Part shown: in pieces, positions 1-12,773 of the stretch | How positions within the stretch are numbered: the stretch's first letter is position 1 | Layout of the letters: each line of letters opens with the position of its first letter | NCBI GenBank assembly: GCA_015501585.1 | Contig: JADNRY010000152.1 | Span: 1 to 64,000, forward strand | Source: Rhodocollybia butyracea | Taxonomy: Eukaryota > Basidiomycota > Agaricomycetes > Agaricales > Omphalotaceae | Length of the DNA stretch: 64,000 bases | Direction of reading: 5' to 3' | Notes under the pieces: model-generated | Databases searched by the model: none | The model's input: the letters and a program-made list of their open reading frames with translations, nothing else | Told to the model about the DNA's origin: nothing | Position numbers and translations under genes: made by a program

Positions 1-498
1 AATCTTGGGCCACTTTAGTAGCAGCTAAAAATTTTTCTTGCATCTTTTGGTGCACTTTTTACGTACTGGCGAAGTAATCACGTGATTCAGTACAGTTCGC
101 TTTGACCCTTGCCGGCATTCCCGAAGGTGAAAGATGAAATCAATCAAGTCCAAACAAGGAAGTCGTTGTATTCTCGCTGTTCACTCACTGGAGTTTTTTT
201 TTTTTCGCACAATCCTGGGGAGCTTTATTTCTTGTTCAATTCCCTAGCGCGCTGCGCACAAAATTTTGAGGGCTTGCTACAATGGGACATCGCTAGATAT
301 CTAGTGGAGACGGGAAGTAAACACCACCTGACGGATGACGGATGCCAGCTCAGACTGCTCAGGCGCTCAGTATGCCCCAAAGCCATACATTTGGCTGCTT
401 TTCATTTATCACGTCCTGCCATCACATTGACCAAGTGTAGGAGACGCCTGGATAAAGTGATTATATAGCTGGACCGCTCTATCAATCCTTCTTTTGTA
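1..498. other. Non-coding flank of unit 1
   Basis: No gene could be supported. The stretch aligns by eye with 24330-24585, downstream of the third zinc-finger gene, so it is repeat-unit flank. It includes a T-rich run near 190-205. Confidence 0.5.
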
Positions 499-1714
499 CT
501 ACAAAGAAATACCTCTTGGAAAATTCCTAGCCTTGCACACTATGTCCCTGGCGAAAAGAGACGTAGGGCACACGTTCTTGTTGCGCATATGTCTCTTGTG
601 AGCACGAGAGCCTGCAAATCTTCTCCCACAGTATTCACAGACATGGGAGGCCATCTTTTCGAGATGTTTACGGTTGATGTGATCTATTAGAAGAAGGGAC
701 AACCCAGAGGTCAGTCAGCATAGGTACAAGGCAATGAGACTGACGTACCCTGTAGGTTATGCTTTGCGGTATAGGACTTTTCACAATGCGGCCAAGGGCA
801 CTCGAACCTTCTCTTTGCATTGCGCTGCACTCCTACTAATATGTCTCCTTGAGTGGGACGCGCACCGTGCTAATTAGATGTGGTAAGTAATCCTCACAGT
901 TAAAAGAAATGATTGACGCACCTCGACTATAGGCTTTTCATCAACTTCTTCGAGGCTCAGATTGAGTGGTTGAGGCGGCGTAAAGTCCTGCGAAGTCTCG
1001 CAGGAGCTTCTGTAGAGATTGGGACTATAGACTGAGGGAATCATTAATGCGTTGCTTGGAGTTTTAGGCGATTCCGGGACAGCTCCAACCCGAAAAGGTG
1101 ACTGTGACGCCTCCGATGTTGGGTATGGGTTCTGCCAACTGGGACTGTAATGTGGCAACACTGGTGAATCGCTTGCGCCCCTCGACAGAAATGATCTTTC
1201 CAAAGCAAGAGGGCGCAAGTTTAGATCTTGCTCCAATGTTTGACCCAGCAACAAGTCGTGATGGTTGGGGCACCTGTATTCAAAAACTGGCGAGCTCTCG
1301 TTGCTGGCCGTTGCGGTAGACATTCCCGACATGGAGTCAGGGGGCGTAGGGTATCTCTGACTTGAGTCCGTGAGCCCATGCCTAGTTGTTTCATCGACAT
1401 ATTGAGGCGTAGTGGAGGAGTCGCCCACATTATCCATGTTACCAACTTGGATCGCACGAATACTGGGAACGAAGTCTTTACAGTCGGGGTGCCTTTGGGG
1501 GGTTAGAATCCCGATGAAAATATGACAGTAATAAGAGCTCTAACCTATGCGTCGTGTTGTCAACGAATGTTGGCCAGGCTTCCTTGCTAATAGAGCCATA
1601 GGCGTTCCTCAGCCCAGGGGTGTTCGTTGTACCACAGGAATATGCATCTTCATGGATATTCTCAGTTGGCTCGTCATTAAACACCTCTGGGTATATATTC
1701 CATGAGTCGTCCAT
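499..1714 (-). CDS. C2H2 zinc-finger protein, copy 1 (four exons)
   Basis: Probable DNA-binding nuclear protein of 338 residues. Exons read on the minus strand are 1714-1545, 1462-922, 869-749 and 683-499; all junctions are GT-AG and in phase. The N-terminal half is low-complexity (Ser, Pro, Thr, Asn). Exon 3 holds most of a C-x4-C-x12-H-x4-H finger (FECPWPHCEKSYTAKHNLQ) completed by HINRKH at the start of exon 4. A second finger has CEYC, then His, then a final Cys (C2HC type). Two paralogues at 12774-13772 and 24586-25745 share exon phases and finger sequence, while the N-terminal region has diverged. The start is the first ATG of an exon with a well-matched counterpart in copy 3. Targets are unknown. 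It is unlikely to be a pseudogene because the spliced frame is open throughout. Confidence 0.8.
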
Positions 1715-4700
1715 TGAGAAGAGAGGGTCAATTGGGAATGGGAGGCCAGAGGAACATTCGCCACATATAAAAGGCTCCGGATCGGAGCCCCAAGAATTCT
1801 CGACCGAGAGTTTTCAAACCAAGGCTATAAAGAATACATACTAACGTGTTGGAATATATATTCGACACAAACGTGCTAATGTTGTAAGCTTCAAGTTCAA
1901 ATCAACCTTTTCTCCGTAGAAAGGTTCAAGGTCCCCTTCCTGGATCGAGAGATTAGACAAAAGATCTCATCTAAAGGTCTCCACAGCTGTTGGAAGGCTA
2001 TCAAACATTAACAACTACGAATAAAATCTCAAGCTCTTTTAGATATTGAGGCCTCCGCTTGGACTCGGTTGTACTTAGCGGTCAGCATACACTGCTTACG
2101 ATCATCTGATCCTCGGGGTTCAACCGATCCAAACGAGTATGAATGGTGGTAAAGAGACGCCCGAATATTAATACGAACGAAGCCTGAGACGCTCTTCCAA
2201 AGTATAAAGGTCTCATTACTCCGAGTCGAGGTATGCTGAGATGACTGTTAACCGAACTATAATCTATCCCGGCACGTTCCGAATAGAAGACTGAATTATT
2301 TAGTCGAACATCCCAGAAAGACCACGTTTTTCGCGGGGTACGAACACTCCTAAGGCTGAATACAGCATTTATATCGGGAAATTGTACTGGTGGGATGAGG
2401 AAATCTAAAGCATTCCCTCTGGAAATTAACCATTGAGACTCGGGAGAGTACTTTGATTGTTTCGATTCGGACATCGACGAGTTGCTGTACTACAGAACAG
2501 CACAATCTGCCAAAGTCTTGGTGCCAAGTTCTCACTTCGTTGATTTTACGATTTATAGATATAGTGGTACCTATAATTGTTTGAGATTAGAATATGAGAG
2601 AAGTACTACCTAGTACTACCAAATCGAGAAGTAGTAAACTTGAGGGGTCCTAGGATATGAAAATCTATTCTCGGAGCTATTAGAAAAAGAAAGCGCAAAC
2701 TTGGCTGTTTTATATGTCTGTGAATGTGGCTATTGATATATATACACGGCTGCAGATACACTGATGTAGTTATAACCTGAATGCGTAAAGCTTGGACCGC
2801 GCCTCCGGCTATATGGTAGTAGCCAAAACTTTGGGCAAGTAATCCGGACCTTTGGAACATTTTTCGGTCGTCTAATCTATGTTCAGGGGTAGGTTCATTT
2901 CAATAGTGAGGTTGCTGTAGACGATCTTTAATGATGGGTCCACTGGAGTCAGGTTGATGGAGATGGTGTAAAAGACCACCAGGATACTCTGTCATTCGAT
3001 GAATACACCATATGATGACCTGGCAGGGCGCCCCAGCATGGGAGGCCGTTAATTTTAATGAAAATTTGTAAGACCAGGTAAGACCCTTTGTATGTAGACT
3101 ACATGCGCTCGCTATTCCAAAGAATGGACAGTAACGAGCGCTTGTGCCATCAGCGAGAGTTCAAGCTCACCGTATGAAAGAGATAGGACATCTCAGGCCA
3201 ACTACAGTAAATTTACCACAAGGCTCATAAGGATCCTGACGTGACACAAGGGCTATCGCATAGATTTCAAGTCGTGATCACTCCCGAATTAGACGATTCG
3301 TCCAGATCCTACTCAACTCTCTCTGCTACGTGTTGCAAGGGATCTTCGACCTCCCTGAATGGTTTGTACTATTCGAACTCCGTGAAGCTATTAAGCGTAC
3401 ACAAATAGTCGGGATATATTAAAGCTGTATTTAATGCGAAGAAAACCTGTTCGGGCTCAGGTGCATACAGTAAGTTGATCGGTTTTCAATCCTCCACCGT
3501 CAAAGCCATATGGAAGATGGCGTTACGTTATCACGGCTCACAGAAGGCGTATGAGGAGACGATCGATGTGCCTTTGTAAAAAAAAAATTCCATAGAGCTG
3601 CGGAATCAGCAACAAACCAACCACAAATAACGGGAGCTGGATCTGGCGATGCGAAAAGGCAGAACATGGATCACTGCATATGCATGAACCTTCGACGAGA
3701 GCGGAATGAGCAGACGAACCTGAGCTCTGTCAATGTAAACCGTCGGTCGTCGATAAAGTCGGGTTGAGAATTATCGCGTATTATGGAGAAGGGTCACAGC
3801 TGTGGAGATCATCATACTGATATGATGACCAGAACAGTATATTTGTTCGTTGGTGCATGGGCTGTTAGGACAAGAAGAAGCTGGAAATAAACAACTTGGA
3901 CATCGGTAAGATCAGAATGGTTTTGTCCGGTCCCACAAAGAAATCTTTTTTCTTTGGAGTAACAGCTTTGGCAAAGCTTTGGGCATAGCGAAATAGGTTG
4001 ATTTTCGTTCGAAAAAAAAAAAAAAAAAATCAACTTGAAAAAATCACCTAATTTCAAGTCCACTCAAAGTCCACTATGGCAGTGGTAAATTGAATAGAAC
4101 TGATAAGTAGAGAGCGAATTCGCAATCTACACTCTTTTTTGTAAACTTCCTACAAACAGGTATTACTGGGATTGATAATTTGATGTGTTGCAGCATTGGA
4201 AGCTACAAGAATGAATGTGATGATCGTTGAAAATCAAAGTAGGGTATCAAGACGTGCAAGCACAGTCCTCTCCGGGTCCTCTCACCAAATTTTGGAGTAG
4301 CTGAATAGTTTCGCACGAGGGACCAGTGAAACGACAATCTAGTAGCATGCCTGGCACCATGAGGAAATAAAGGCGACACGAGCGCTCGAGGGTAGACCAA
4401 ACGAAATAAAGTATCTGCAGACAAAATTACATAATGCGACAGATGTCGGGATCATGGTGTTGGATAAAGGCGGCAGCCTTGTCAAAGATTGCTGCCGGCT
4501 GGCGCGGGCTATATTCAATGTTAAATCTCGAGTCTAGTAAAGGTGGAAGCCTGAGGGTGGATGCGAGTAAGCTCTCCTATCGCCAATTGCCTGTAGAGGC
4601 GTCCGTATTCAAGCAGCTGGCATTTTATCAGCCATTGAAAAATATGTCGCGTCCATCGGAGAAGATTTCCCGCTCCGAGTCCATACTTACTCAGTAAGGA

Positions 4701-6444
4701 TTCCGTTACATAAGCTCACTATCTATAAGTTTATAACCTACGATCCAATACATATAGACATTGATTTTTGGCGGGAACAATGATATGAAACCTTTGGAAC
4801 CGGTTCTCGGTATCACTCGTAAGCAACACGAAGATCTACCCGCCGCACTACCGGACCGAACAGTTCGATAGACAAAGATAGGGAGAGAACGAGCAGACAT
4901 TCGCCATAAGAATAGTAGCAACCGAACAAAGACAGCGAACGTTTGTCACTGGGCTGTGAATGATAGGAACTGATAGGAAGCGGAGCGGCAGGAAGGTACG
5001 ATAACTGAGTTGCACAGGCTATCCGAGCAGTTTGGTATGATATTGTCATAACAAAAAAAAGAGAGAAGCATACTATTGACAAATCGTAACCTGTTTGACA
5101 GCATGCTGAACATTTGGCAGGTCGGTTAAGCCGCGATATGCATAGCTACAACTTGGCGAACTCGGTCAGACGAGCAGGGACCCAACGCATCTCAATTGCG
5201 AAGAACGTCGATATTAGTTAACCTTTCAACTGACCCTGCACAATGAGTAATATGGTCCAAGAGGAGGAACTGAGAGCCCCGTTGGCGTGTGCATTATCAA
5301 GGATCTAATAGTAGTAAACGTTCACAGAGATGAGGCAGCGAGTCAATGAGTAAGCGCCATCCAGAGCATTATCCGGAGCAGATGCTGGAGTATGAACCGT
5401 GTTAGATTGTTGAAATAGTACATAGGACCAGTAAATAGGAAGCCTGGAGATTTTTGGATAATGATCACAGGAAAGTCGCATTGTTGGTGGGTTGGTTCCA
5501 GGATGATCAAGGAAGTGAATGCACAACAATGAGAAAGTTTGTTGTCGTACTAAAGCCGGAGCCGGGGCAGCTCTGCCTTTCGAACGTCTTGTATCCGCAA
5601 AGATGACGGGATAGGACGGCCTCCAGAGAAGGTTCGTAGGTTTGTTCCAGGTTTTTCACAGAATCCAGTACGCTTCTTCCGTTACTTTTGTGCCGCGAAC
5701 TCGAGCTTGAGTGGTTAACTTGGAGCCTTTGGAGGAAGATAGTGCTCACCTTGACAGAACCTAGATAGACACAATACGTGTTGTTGAGTAAATGAACGAA
5801 CGAACGATAAAACAAAGTGACAGATCTGGGCATTCATTCGGCACATCCGGTTTCCGTTTCTCGTACAACTCTGGTATGACTGGCTACGTAACTCGACTCA
5901 AAATTCCCCTGTGTTGTCCTCCTCGTTGTTGATCGGTAGGATTTGGTACGTAGAGCTGGAGCTCAAGGCACCGGTAAGGACTCTGCCTGAGATTCTCGTT
6001 CAGCTCCTTCAGATGCGTCGACCAAAAGATTACTAGAAACACATATATTGGTAGTAGATAAGAAAACCGCCATACCAGGTCCAAGTTGAGGAAAGGGCGG
6101 GCTTATCGCGCTATAGGCTCACCACGAGGGTGGCATAGGCTGAGAACGTTGATATAGTTGAAAATAAGTTGTGCAAGTGGGATAGAAGATGGGAACATGG
6201 ACGAAAGGGATCAAGATTCAAAGTTCCACATTCACTGAACACATACATTGATAATGCACATACATAGTTTAGCCAAAAAGTTGTTTACCTCGACGCGAAA
6301 GGTCTATATGTGTTACAGTTTACTTTGAAGACGATAATGGTACTACTCGTGAAGTTCTTGCACCATAGCACTATATGCCATGTACAAACTTGGCGCCACG
6401 AAAACGGCTGACGAATTTCTCTCGAGACTCAAGTCGAAAGCACC
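1715..6444. other. Spacer between zinc-finger gene 1 and A gene 1
   Basis: No complete gene could be supported. A possible 130-codon minus-strand frame lies at 2082-2474, but its counterparts near 14.2-14.7 kb and 26.7 kb are not open, so I read it as a relic. Short A/T runs occur at 3580 and 4013-4029. Blocks at 3.8-5.1 kb and 5.3-6.1 kb recur upstream of every other A gene (15.7-18.2, 27.1-30.2, 46.6-47.7 and 56.6-58.5 kb) with shifting frames, so they are either non-coding or decayed coding sequence. Confidence 0.5.
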
Positions 6445-8045
6445 ATGCCTGCTAACAGGCCTCAACCGCCCTATTCGCTCAACGACCTGATCCTAGCCAT
6501 AGCATTCGTCGAATTCATACTCAGTATGGCAGCAGCCGTCCTTGTGCGCTATCACAATGGTACAGTAAACGACATCATATGCGTGTTTGGAATAGCTGCG
6601 ATGGTACCAGGGTTATTGTGAGCAGCGAATTCCTGAAATTTTGGCGGATATGCTTACCTTCGGGTGCTAGATGTTCCATAGTGGAATGGATCGACGCTAG
6701 ACATCAGAAAGAGCGGTTGCGCGAGATGCTGCAGGAGCAAGATGCTCTTAGGGCAGCAAACAGTACAGGGAACACTAATTCAGCGCAAATGTTCAGTACT
6801 GGGCCTGTTGGCGTTGTGCCTACCAGAAATGACGAGGATGGACAATCAAAGGTCGACAAAAGCGTAATTGGTGCTAATCCATTGGCGACAGTGAACATGA
6901 ATACACCTTCTTCTATCCGTATCCACTCGACATGTAGCTCGGCGTCGCGTGAGTCGCTGTCGCATCAGAGCGAGAAATCGAGCGCAAGAAGCCAAAACAA
7001 GCCATCGATTTGCAAGATCAAGCATGGCGTTGAACTGCATATACAGCAGCTCACGCCAGCACTGACCCAGGAAAATACGGAGACAAACACTGTTCCATCG
7101 ACCACGCATATTCGTAACTCGACAGTTCCTCCGGCACCAGGTACTTCGATGTCCGCTGAGGCAAAAGGCATGGCAAAGGAGCTGATTGCGGTCCATCCTA
7201 CTATCGATGTTGAGATGGAAACGCAGGATGACCGGTCCAGCTCCACATTACCGGTGCATCCGCGGACTAGGCCCCAGATCACTGCGACTAGTAGCGATAA
7301 TCAATATAACGAACAGACAGATATGGGAACGGTAGCCGACGAGAGCCTGCTGATGACGGGTGCCGCCTCTCTCATTCTTGCCGCCAGCTCGACGTTGCCT
7401 AGTACGCCTAACTCGTCATTGCCTTCTCGGGTTGACGGTTCTGAGGCAATCCCGATATTGCATCCTATCACCGCTGAAGCTGATGAGGCTAGAATGCAGG
7501 AGCCCGTGGAAGGGCCTCAGGGTGAGCTCGATAGCGCTGCGGTTGGGAATAATGGCCGGTATGACGAGCAACCAGTGGTGACCCGCGCTCCGTCGACGAA
7601 GATAAATCCAAATGCTCGTTCTCCAGTAGCCAAAGGTAACGTCTTGGCTACGAATGCGTTCTCTCCCATTCATGTTACTGGCGCGACGTTGTGCAGTGCG
7701 CCTAAGACGTCATTGCCAATTCAGGCCGACAATTTTGAGGAGAGCCAGGGAATGGACCCTACTGCTGGCGATGGAGCAGGAATGCAGGAGAACAGGAAAG
7801 CAACTTCGGGTGGCGAGCTCGATGATGTTGTTGGGTGTAAGAGCCGGTATGAAGAGCAAACGGCAGGGATCCACGATAACCCATCGACGACGAGAAATGC
7901 GAATTTCGCTTCTCCGTCAACCGCCAGCTCGGCAGTCCCTTTGGCACCAGGTGAGGCTACCGAGGATGAGAAGCAGGACCAGGTTGAAGTAAGTACTCCT
8001 TGCTACCATCCGGATGAGTTTACCGGAGTAGGAACGAACAGGTAG
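6445..8045 (+). CDS. A-family two-helix membrane protein with disordered tail, unit 1 (intact)
   Basis: The family is not recognised. The gene has two exons, 6445-6617 and 6671-8045, giving 515 residues. Exon 1 encodes a leader (MPANRPQPPYSLNDL) and two hydrophobic segments at about residues 13-35 and 41-58, separated by a short RYHNGTVND loop; this suggests a hairpin in a membrane. Exon 2 begins with a charged amphipathic stretch (about residues 60-85, EWIDARHQKERLREMLQEQD), then about 430 residues rich in Ser, Thr, Glu and Ala without a recognisable domain. An alternative third exon is possible: donor after the codons for DQVE near 7990, acceptor before 8042, ending at 8089. That would restore a VEVTPD ending seen in paralogues. 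It is the only uninterrupted plus-strand copy and lies tail-to-tail with A' at 9861-11042. Confidence 0.7.
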
Positions 8046-9860
8046 AAGTCACTCCAGATACTGGGTTCACTGAGGGCGACTGTGAGTGACGTCCATTTCG
8101 AAGAGCTCTACCAAATTCACAGGAATTAACAGGAGTCAACTGGCACCTTTCCTGCAGTTCGATTCAGAAGATGGGGATATTTGGTGTCAATAATGCTCAC
8201 CTCAGTCTTCCTTTCCCAAAAATAATTAAAAAAACAAATCATCTTTCAGTTTTACTTTCCGTAGTCGATAAACATATAATCGAAGTACACATTGGTGCTG
8301 AGAAAAACCTTGAAATTTAATATTCAGGCTGCGAAACGAAGATGCGAGAAAGAACGCACTAGTCCTCGCACTTGCCTCGCACAACTCCAGCAAAACTCTT
8401 CAGCGTTAAGCATTGTTATGCAGAGGCCAAAGACTTTTAAGTTTTATCGAGAATTGGATAGCATCTGTGTGCCAGCAAAGGCAGCTTGTTTGCCACCGAA
8501 TCAAATCAACGTTTCGTTTCAGTGTTCGCGTACTATTAGGATCAAGCAGTAGAAGTGCTTTGATGTTGCAACTGTTCGATACATGGCTCCATTGTCGAGA
8601 AAGACGCTGGCAAGGGCAAAAATTGGAGTTATGAAGCAACGGCCAATGGACAAGCAGCCGTATACTATGGGACCACTGATGAGGCTGTGACAGTGACGTA
8701 CTGATGACTGATGGGATACCCGCTGGTTCTCTCGGTGCTAGTAGCGGAGCCGTATGTAATATTTACTACTACCGGTTGCGCTGAAAAGCACCGAGAGATG
8801 TCGAGGAATAGCCAGGGAAATTTTCATGAATTTCGAAGCTGAGACAACGAATGATTCGACTTTCATGCATGAAAATGGCCCAAATTTCTACTCAACGGAA
8901 GAGACAGCACGAAAAGATATAATGGAAAGTAATTTCGGTCTTTTTAAAGGTCTGCGCAACCGGTAGTAGTAAGTACATTACATGTACGGCTCCGCTACTA
9001 GTACCGAGAGAACCAGCGAGTATCCATCAAATCTGAGTTACCTAATGCAGCGATCAAAAACCTGCTTCAGATACTACGACAAGTAACAACAAGACTATCA
9101 GCCTCACGAGCACTCACAGTGTTCCCTATATTAGTTCTTGCTCTAATCTGCCTGCCCTTGCAGCCAACGTTTTCTCTACAATGAAACCAAGTATCAAAGA
9201 GTTGCAATATCAAAGCACGGTGGACAGTTTTATGGATTCTAACAGTACCCGAACGCTGAAACCTTTGGATTTGGTGACGAACAGGCTGCTTTTACTGGCA
9301 CACTGTACACTTGCTAGCCAATCTTCGATAAAATCCCATCGCTGCCTTTGACCAATGACAATGACCTCTCCCTAGGAATCCATAGGCTGACGCTGAGCCT
9401 TGCTGGAGTTGTGCGAGTGCCGAGTGCGTTCTTTCTGTAATTTTCGCTACACAGCCTGAACATTCGATTCTCAAGTTTTCTCAACGCCAAAGTCTCCTTG
9501 GATTATATTTCTATTGAAAATGGAAAGTAAAGCTGAAAAACGATTTGATTTTTGATTTTTATCGGTACACACAGACGGAGGTGAGCCCTATTTGACACCA
9601 AAAACTACCTATCCTGATCTTTGAATCGAACTACAGGAAAACTCTTTTGTACAAGTGTACTTCCTATGACTTTACCGGAGTGCTTTAGTACGGACGTTAC
9701 ACGCAGTAACCATCGGTGGACTCAGTTTCCGGAGTCACTACCCCAAGTCCCTGCTTCTCACCTTCGGTAGCCTCATCTGGCAACAAAGGGAACGTCCCGC
9801 TAGCAGCTGGCGAAGAAGTAATATCGGTGGTCCTCGTCATCCACGGGCGGTCGTTGATCT
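8046..9860. repeat. Imperfect inverted-repeat tails between A and A' of unit 1
   Basis: The DNA downstream of A reads again in reverse complement downstream of A'. For example, 8330-8640 pairs with about 9120-9540, with matching words around the strings for GTGTGCCAG and GTGCTTTGAT. The A/A' pair is therefore a large, aged inverted duplication rather than two unrelated genes. No gene could be supported between them. Confidence 0.65.
8711..9032. repeat. Core inverted repeat, arms of about 70 bp (MITE-like or palindrome core)
   Basis: The left arm, about 8711-8781, and the right arm, about 8962-9032, are reverse complements with a few differences, sharing CTAGTAGCGGAGCCGTA and TTACTACTACCGGTTGCGC. 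The spacer is about 180 nt with no gene. I could not find a convincing target duplication, so this could be an inserted foldback element or simply the best-conserved innermost part of the surrounding inverted duplication. Confidence 0.55.
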
Positions 9861-11042
9861 TCACTCTCTGCTCCTGATAGTGGCCAACCTCAACATAATC
9901 TCTGCCTGGAGTCCCTCCACGTGCTCTTGCATTCCTGCTTCATCGCCCTCAGTAGTAGCGTGCAATCGCTGGTTCACCTCGAAATTTTCAGACTGATAAG
10001 GTAGCGACGAATCGGGCGCGCTGGGCAACGTTGAACGAGCAATAACAATCGAAGTCATAGCACCGGTAGTCAACGGGTCATTGTCCATTATCATCCCGCG
10101 TTGACCAACGTCTGTTTCCTCGTTATATTGACTATTGCAACCAGACGCGACAGTATTAGGTCCAGCCCGCGGAGATGGTAACTCTGTCTCTTCCGAGGAA
10201 CTGGACTGGCCAGCCTGCGTGTCCATTTCAATGTTAATATCTGTGGTGACAAGATTCATCGTGCCCGATTCCTCGTTCGTGCTTTTTGCCTCAGAAAGCA
10301 ACGAAACACACAGCGCTGGAGGAAATATCGGGCTATGAAGATTTGTGCCCGATGGAGCAACATCGATCGTTATGTTTGTCTGAGTCAGCGCTGGTATGAG
10401 CTGCTGCGTTTCCCGTTCAGCATCGTTTATCTCGGCTATCCGAATGGACGCCTCGTTCTGACCGAGATTCTTGATCTGTAAAAGCTGTAACGACTGACCC
10501 GACGCTGGAATGAGTGACGAGCTACGAGTTGAAGATTCAAGAGTAGGAGAGGAAGTATCCGTGTTCGTTGTCGCCGATGTCAGAATGGATGCGGTCACAC
10601 TTTGCTCGATGTCCGCTTGTCCATCTTGGCTATATCTGGCTGCCACCGCGTCACCGCATCCTGTAACCGGCAGTTGCGCCGAACTTGTGTTTCCTCTACT
10701 GTTTGTCGCCCATAGAGCATCTCGCTCCTGCAACATCTCCTGCAACATCTTATGCAACCGTTCTTCATGCTTTCTGTTATCGACCCAGTTTGCAACAGAG
10801 CCTCTATCGCGTCAAGGTGAATACAGAACGGGATTTCACAAATTCGCCGCTTACAAGAACCCTTGGACCACCATGATCACTGCAATTGCCCATGAGGCGT
10901 CGTTCACTGCGTTGTTCGCTGTACCGGGGCGCTGCCACATAAGGATTGCTGCTGTTACACCGAGGGCGAATTTGACGACGGATCCGACTAGAATCAGGTC
11001 TTTAAGTGAATACGAGGGCAACTGAGGCTTCTGCGTAGGCAT
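9861..11042 (-). CDS. A'-family two-helix membrane protein, unit 1 (C-terminus probably frameshifted)
   Basis: Exons on the minus strand are 11042-10855 and 10803-9861, giving 376 residues. Exon 1 starts MPTQKPQLPSYSLKDL and has two hydrophobic segments around a WQRPGTANNAVND loop. Exon 2 begins GSVANWVDNRKHEERL, has a Gln/Glu/Leu-rich amphipathic segment and then a Ser/Thr-rich tail. Compared with paralogues the frame shifts near 9890-9905; the other frame continues from that point with the expected tail, ending EATEGEKQGL and beyond, so about 80 residues are lost or read out of frame. Membrane location is inferred from hydrophobicity. Function is unknown. Confidence 0.6.
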
Positions 11043-12773
11043 TTTGGTCTTCAAGCGTCTGGAAAAAAGATCTGATTACGGTCCGTGACGCTTATCTTAC
11101 CATTATACGTTACGAATGCGCTGGGATATCTGCGTCTCTACCACTTATCGAATGACTTATCGAATGGTTTAGTTCTACTAATATGTACATTGTTTCGAAA
11201 GGCGTGCTAATACTAAGAATCTTTTTGACACTTTGATGTATACAGCTTTTTGATTCGAGTTTGAAGGAATGTACTACACACTGTTAACCCTTCCCACCAT
11301 GTTCTCATTTCGTATCGTGCACTAGCTTCTTATTACCCGAGGCGCGACAAGGCATGCAGAGGAATTTTTCTAGTTGAATTAACTTCTGCGAGAATCGGGA
11401 TGTAAAGAAATATTAGTTATGTCTTCTGTCCTCTTTTTGTTTGTTCGCTTATTTAGCAATGCGTCTTCTATCTTTTAACCTCAGGATCCTTCATCCTCTG
11501 CCTTTCACCGCTTATTCAATCTCGTTCTCGCGGATTTCATCAACCTGGACAAATACGGATGCTAGAATTCGATTTGGAGGTCTCTGGAGTTTCTGCGTTA
11601 GCCCCACTTGCTGCTACCAGATATTCACTCTTTGTTATCGCCCTCGAGTACAAACAATATTGGATGCGCAGATTCAGAAAGGTATCTCCACATCATCCGC
11701 TCAAGCAAGAGAGGAACTTGGGTAGAAGCCACCTTACCAATAGAACAAACAGAATAACCGTTTTGTCTAGTCCATTCAAGTCTGACTAGTTATTGTCCAA
11801 AATAACAAGCTATTTATGCCAGATTACTGAGGACACAAGATAGCGTTCTGCGGGCTATTGAACTTTCGATGTGCGGAATTTCCCTTCCCTTTTCTCAAGC
11901 GCAGCGTCAGCGAATGCGATGTTCTTATTTCTTGCGACTATTATCCAAGACTCGGGCTTCAGCATGTATTGATAATGGTTTCTGGTATTCACCCGGAGCT
12001 GTCTATCGCCCACTATATTTTCCTTTATCTGGAATTAATCGCGTGCGAGCAGCACTTCAACAAGGACGATTGTATGCAGGACTGGTGCTGCGGTGAATTT
12101 GTCCGATCCCTATTCATATTCTGAGTAGGACGATGATTGTTTTTGAGATGGATGTGAGTCCCTTGCCTTACACTTGCTCCGTACAGGTTCCATTTCCACA
12201 CCTCCACATTGTTCTCCCCAGGTACGCGGTTTGCCGTGGGTTTGGGATAAGAATGGCTTTGACGTGGGAGAACGCGCTTTGTACATGTTCACTTTTCGTG
12301 TGGAAGCAACTATCATAATTTTTTCTGCTCCAGTTCTATCTCTGCGTTGGTAGACTGCTTTATTGAAGTTATATATATATATTTCCTAACGTTAAAGCCA
12401 CTTGTAAGGTTAGCCTAGAACGCGCGCTTTCCGTTTCTGGCCTAAGTTACTCCGAAATGGCCTCTCAACGTCTGTCTCTTCCATTATTACTGTAGTCATC
12501 AGTGGTTGAGGTGACATTGCTGTTGAGTTCATCTATCATGACTTATATATGCTACACAGATCAAATGGGGATGCCTGGATTAACGGATGTCAACTCTGAT
12601 ACAGTGCATACGGTTGCGAGCTTTGCTCAGACAGTCAGACAGACAGCAATCTATTACGTCTTATCTATGCTACATAGATCAAGCGTAAGAGACGCCTGGC
12701 TAAAAGCGATTACTAATGTGGCTGCGCCCCGCTCCCCACTTTACTACGAAGATACAACCCCGAGTCTTGCTTA
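11043..12773. other. Flank between A' of unit 1 and zinc-finger gene 2
   Basis: No gene could be supported. A block starting at about 11420 recurs at 23400 and 62850, including a short plus-strand frame around FDLEVSGVSALAP at 11560. The frame is broken by different indels in the other two copies, so I do not call it a gene. The block resembles in reverse complement the DNA upstream of the A genes, consistent with inverted duplication reaching past the genes. Confidence 0.45.

Larger units (their letters stand above)
1..12400. repeat. Tandem unit 1 (about 12 kb): zinc-finger gene, spacer, A/A' pair
   Basis: The same order of landmarks recurs at about 12-kb spacing. Zinc-finger last exons end at 499, 12774 and 24586. 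A genes start at 6445, 18265 and 30229. A' genes start at 11042 and 23055, with a further A/A' pair at 58541 and 62469. Intergenic DNA is alignable by eye as well, for example 230-420 with 24340-24470. Boundaries are arbitrary because the array continues on both sides. Copies are clearly diverged, so the duplications are not very recent. Confidence 0.75.

Noticed and set aside
2082..2474. A 130-codon minus-strand frame in the unit 1 spacer
   Set aside because: The homologous DNA in units 2 and 3 does not keep the frame open and no domain is visible.
8711..9032. Calling the 70-bp inverted repeat a MITE insertion
   Set aside because: No target duplication was found, and inverted homology continues outward from it, so it may be only the innermost part of the A/A' inverted duplication.
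11441..11789. Possible plus-strand gene around FDLEVSGVSALAP
   Set aside because: Equivalent sites at 23554 and 63003 carry different indels and stops, so coding conservation is not supported.
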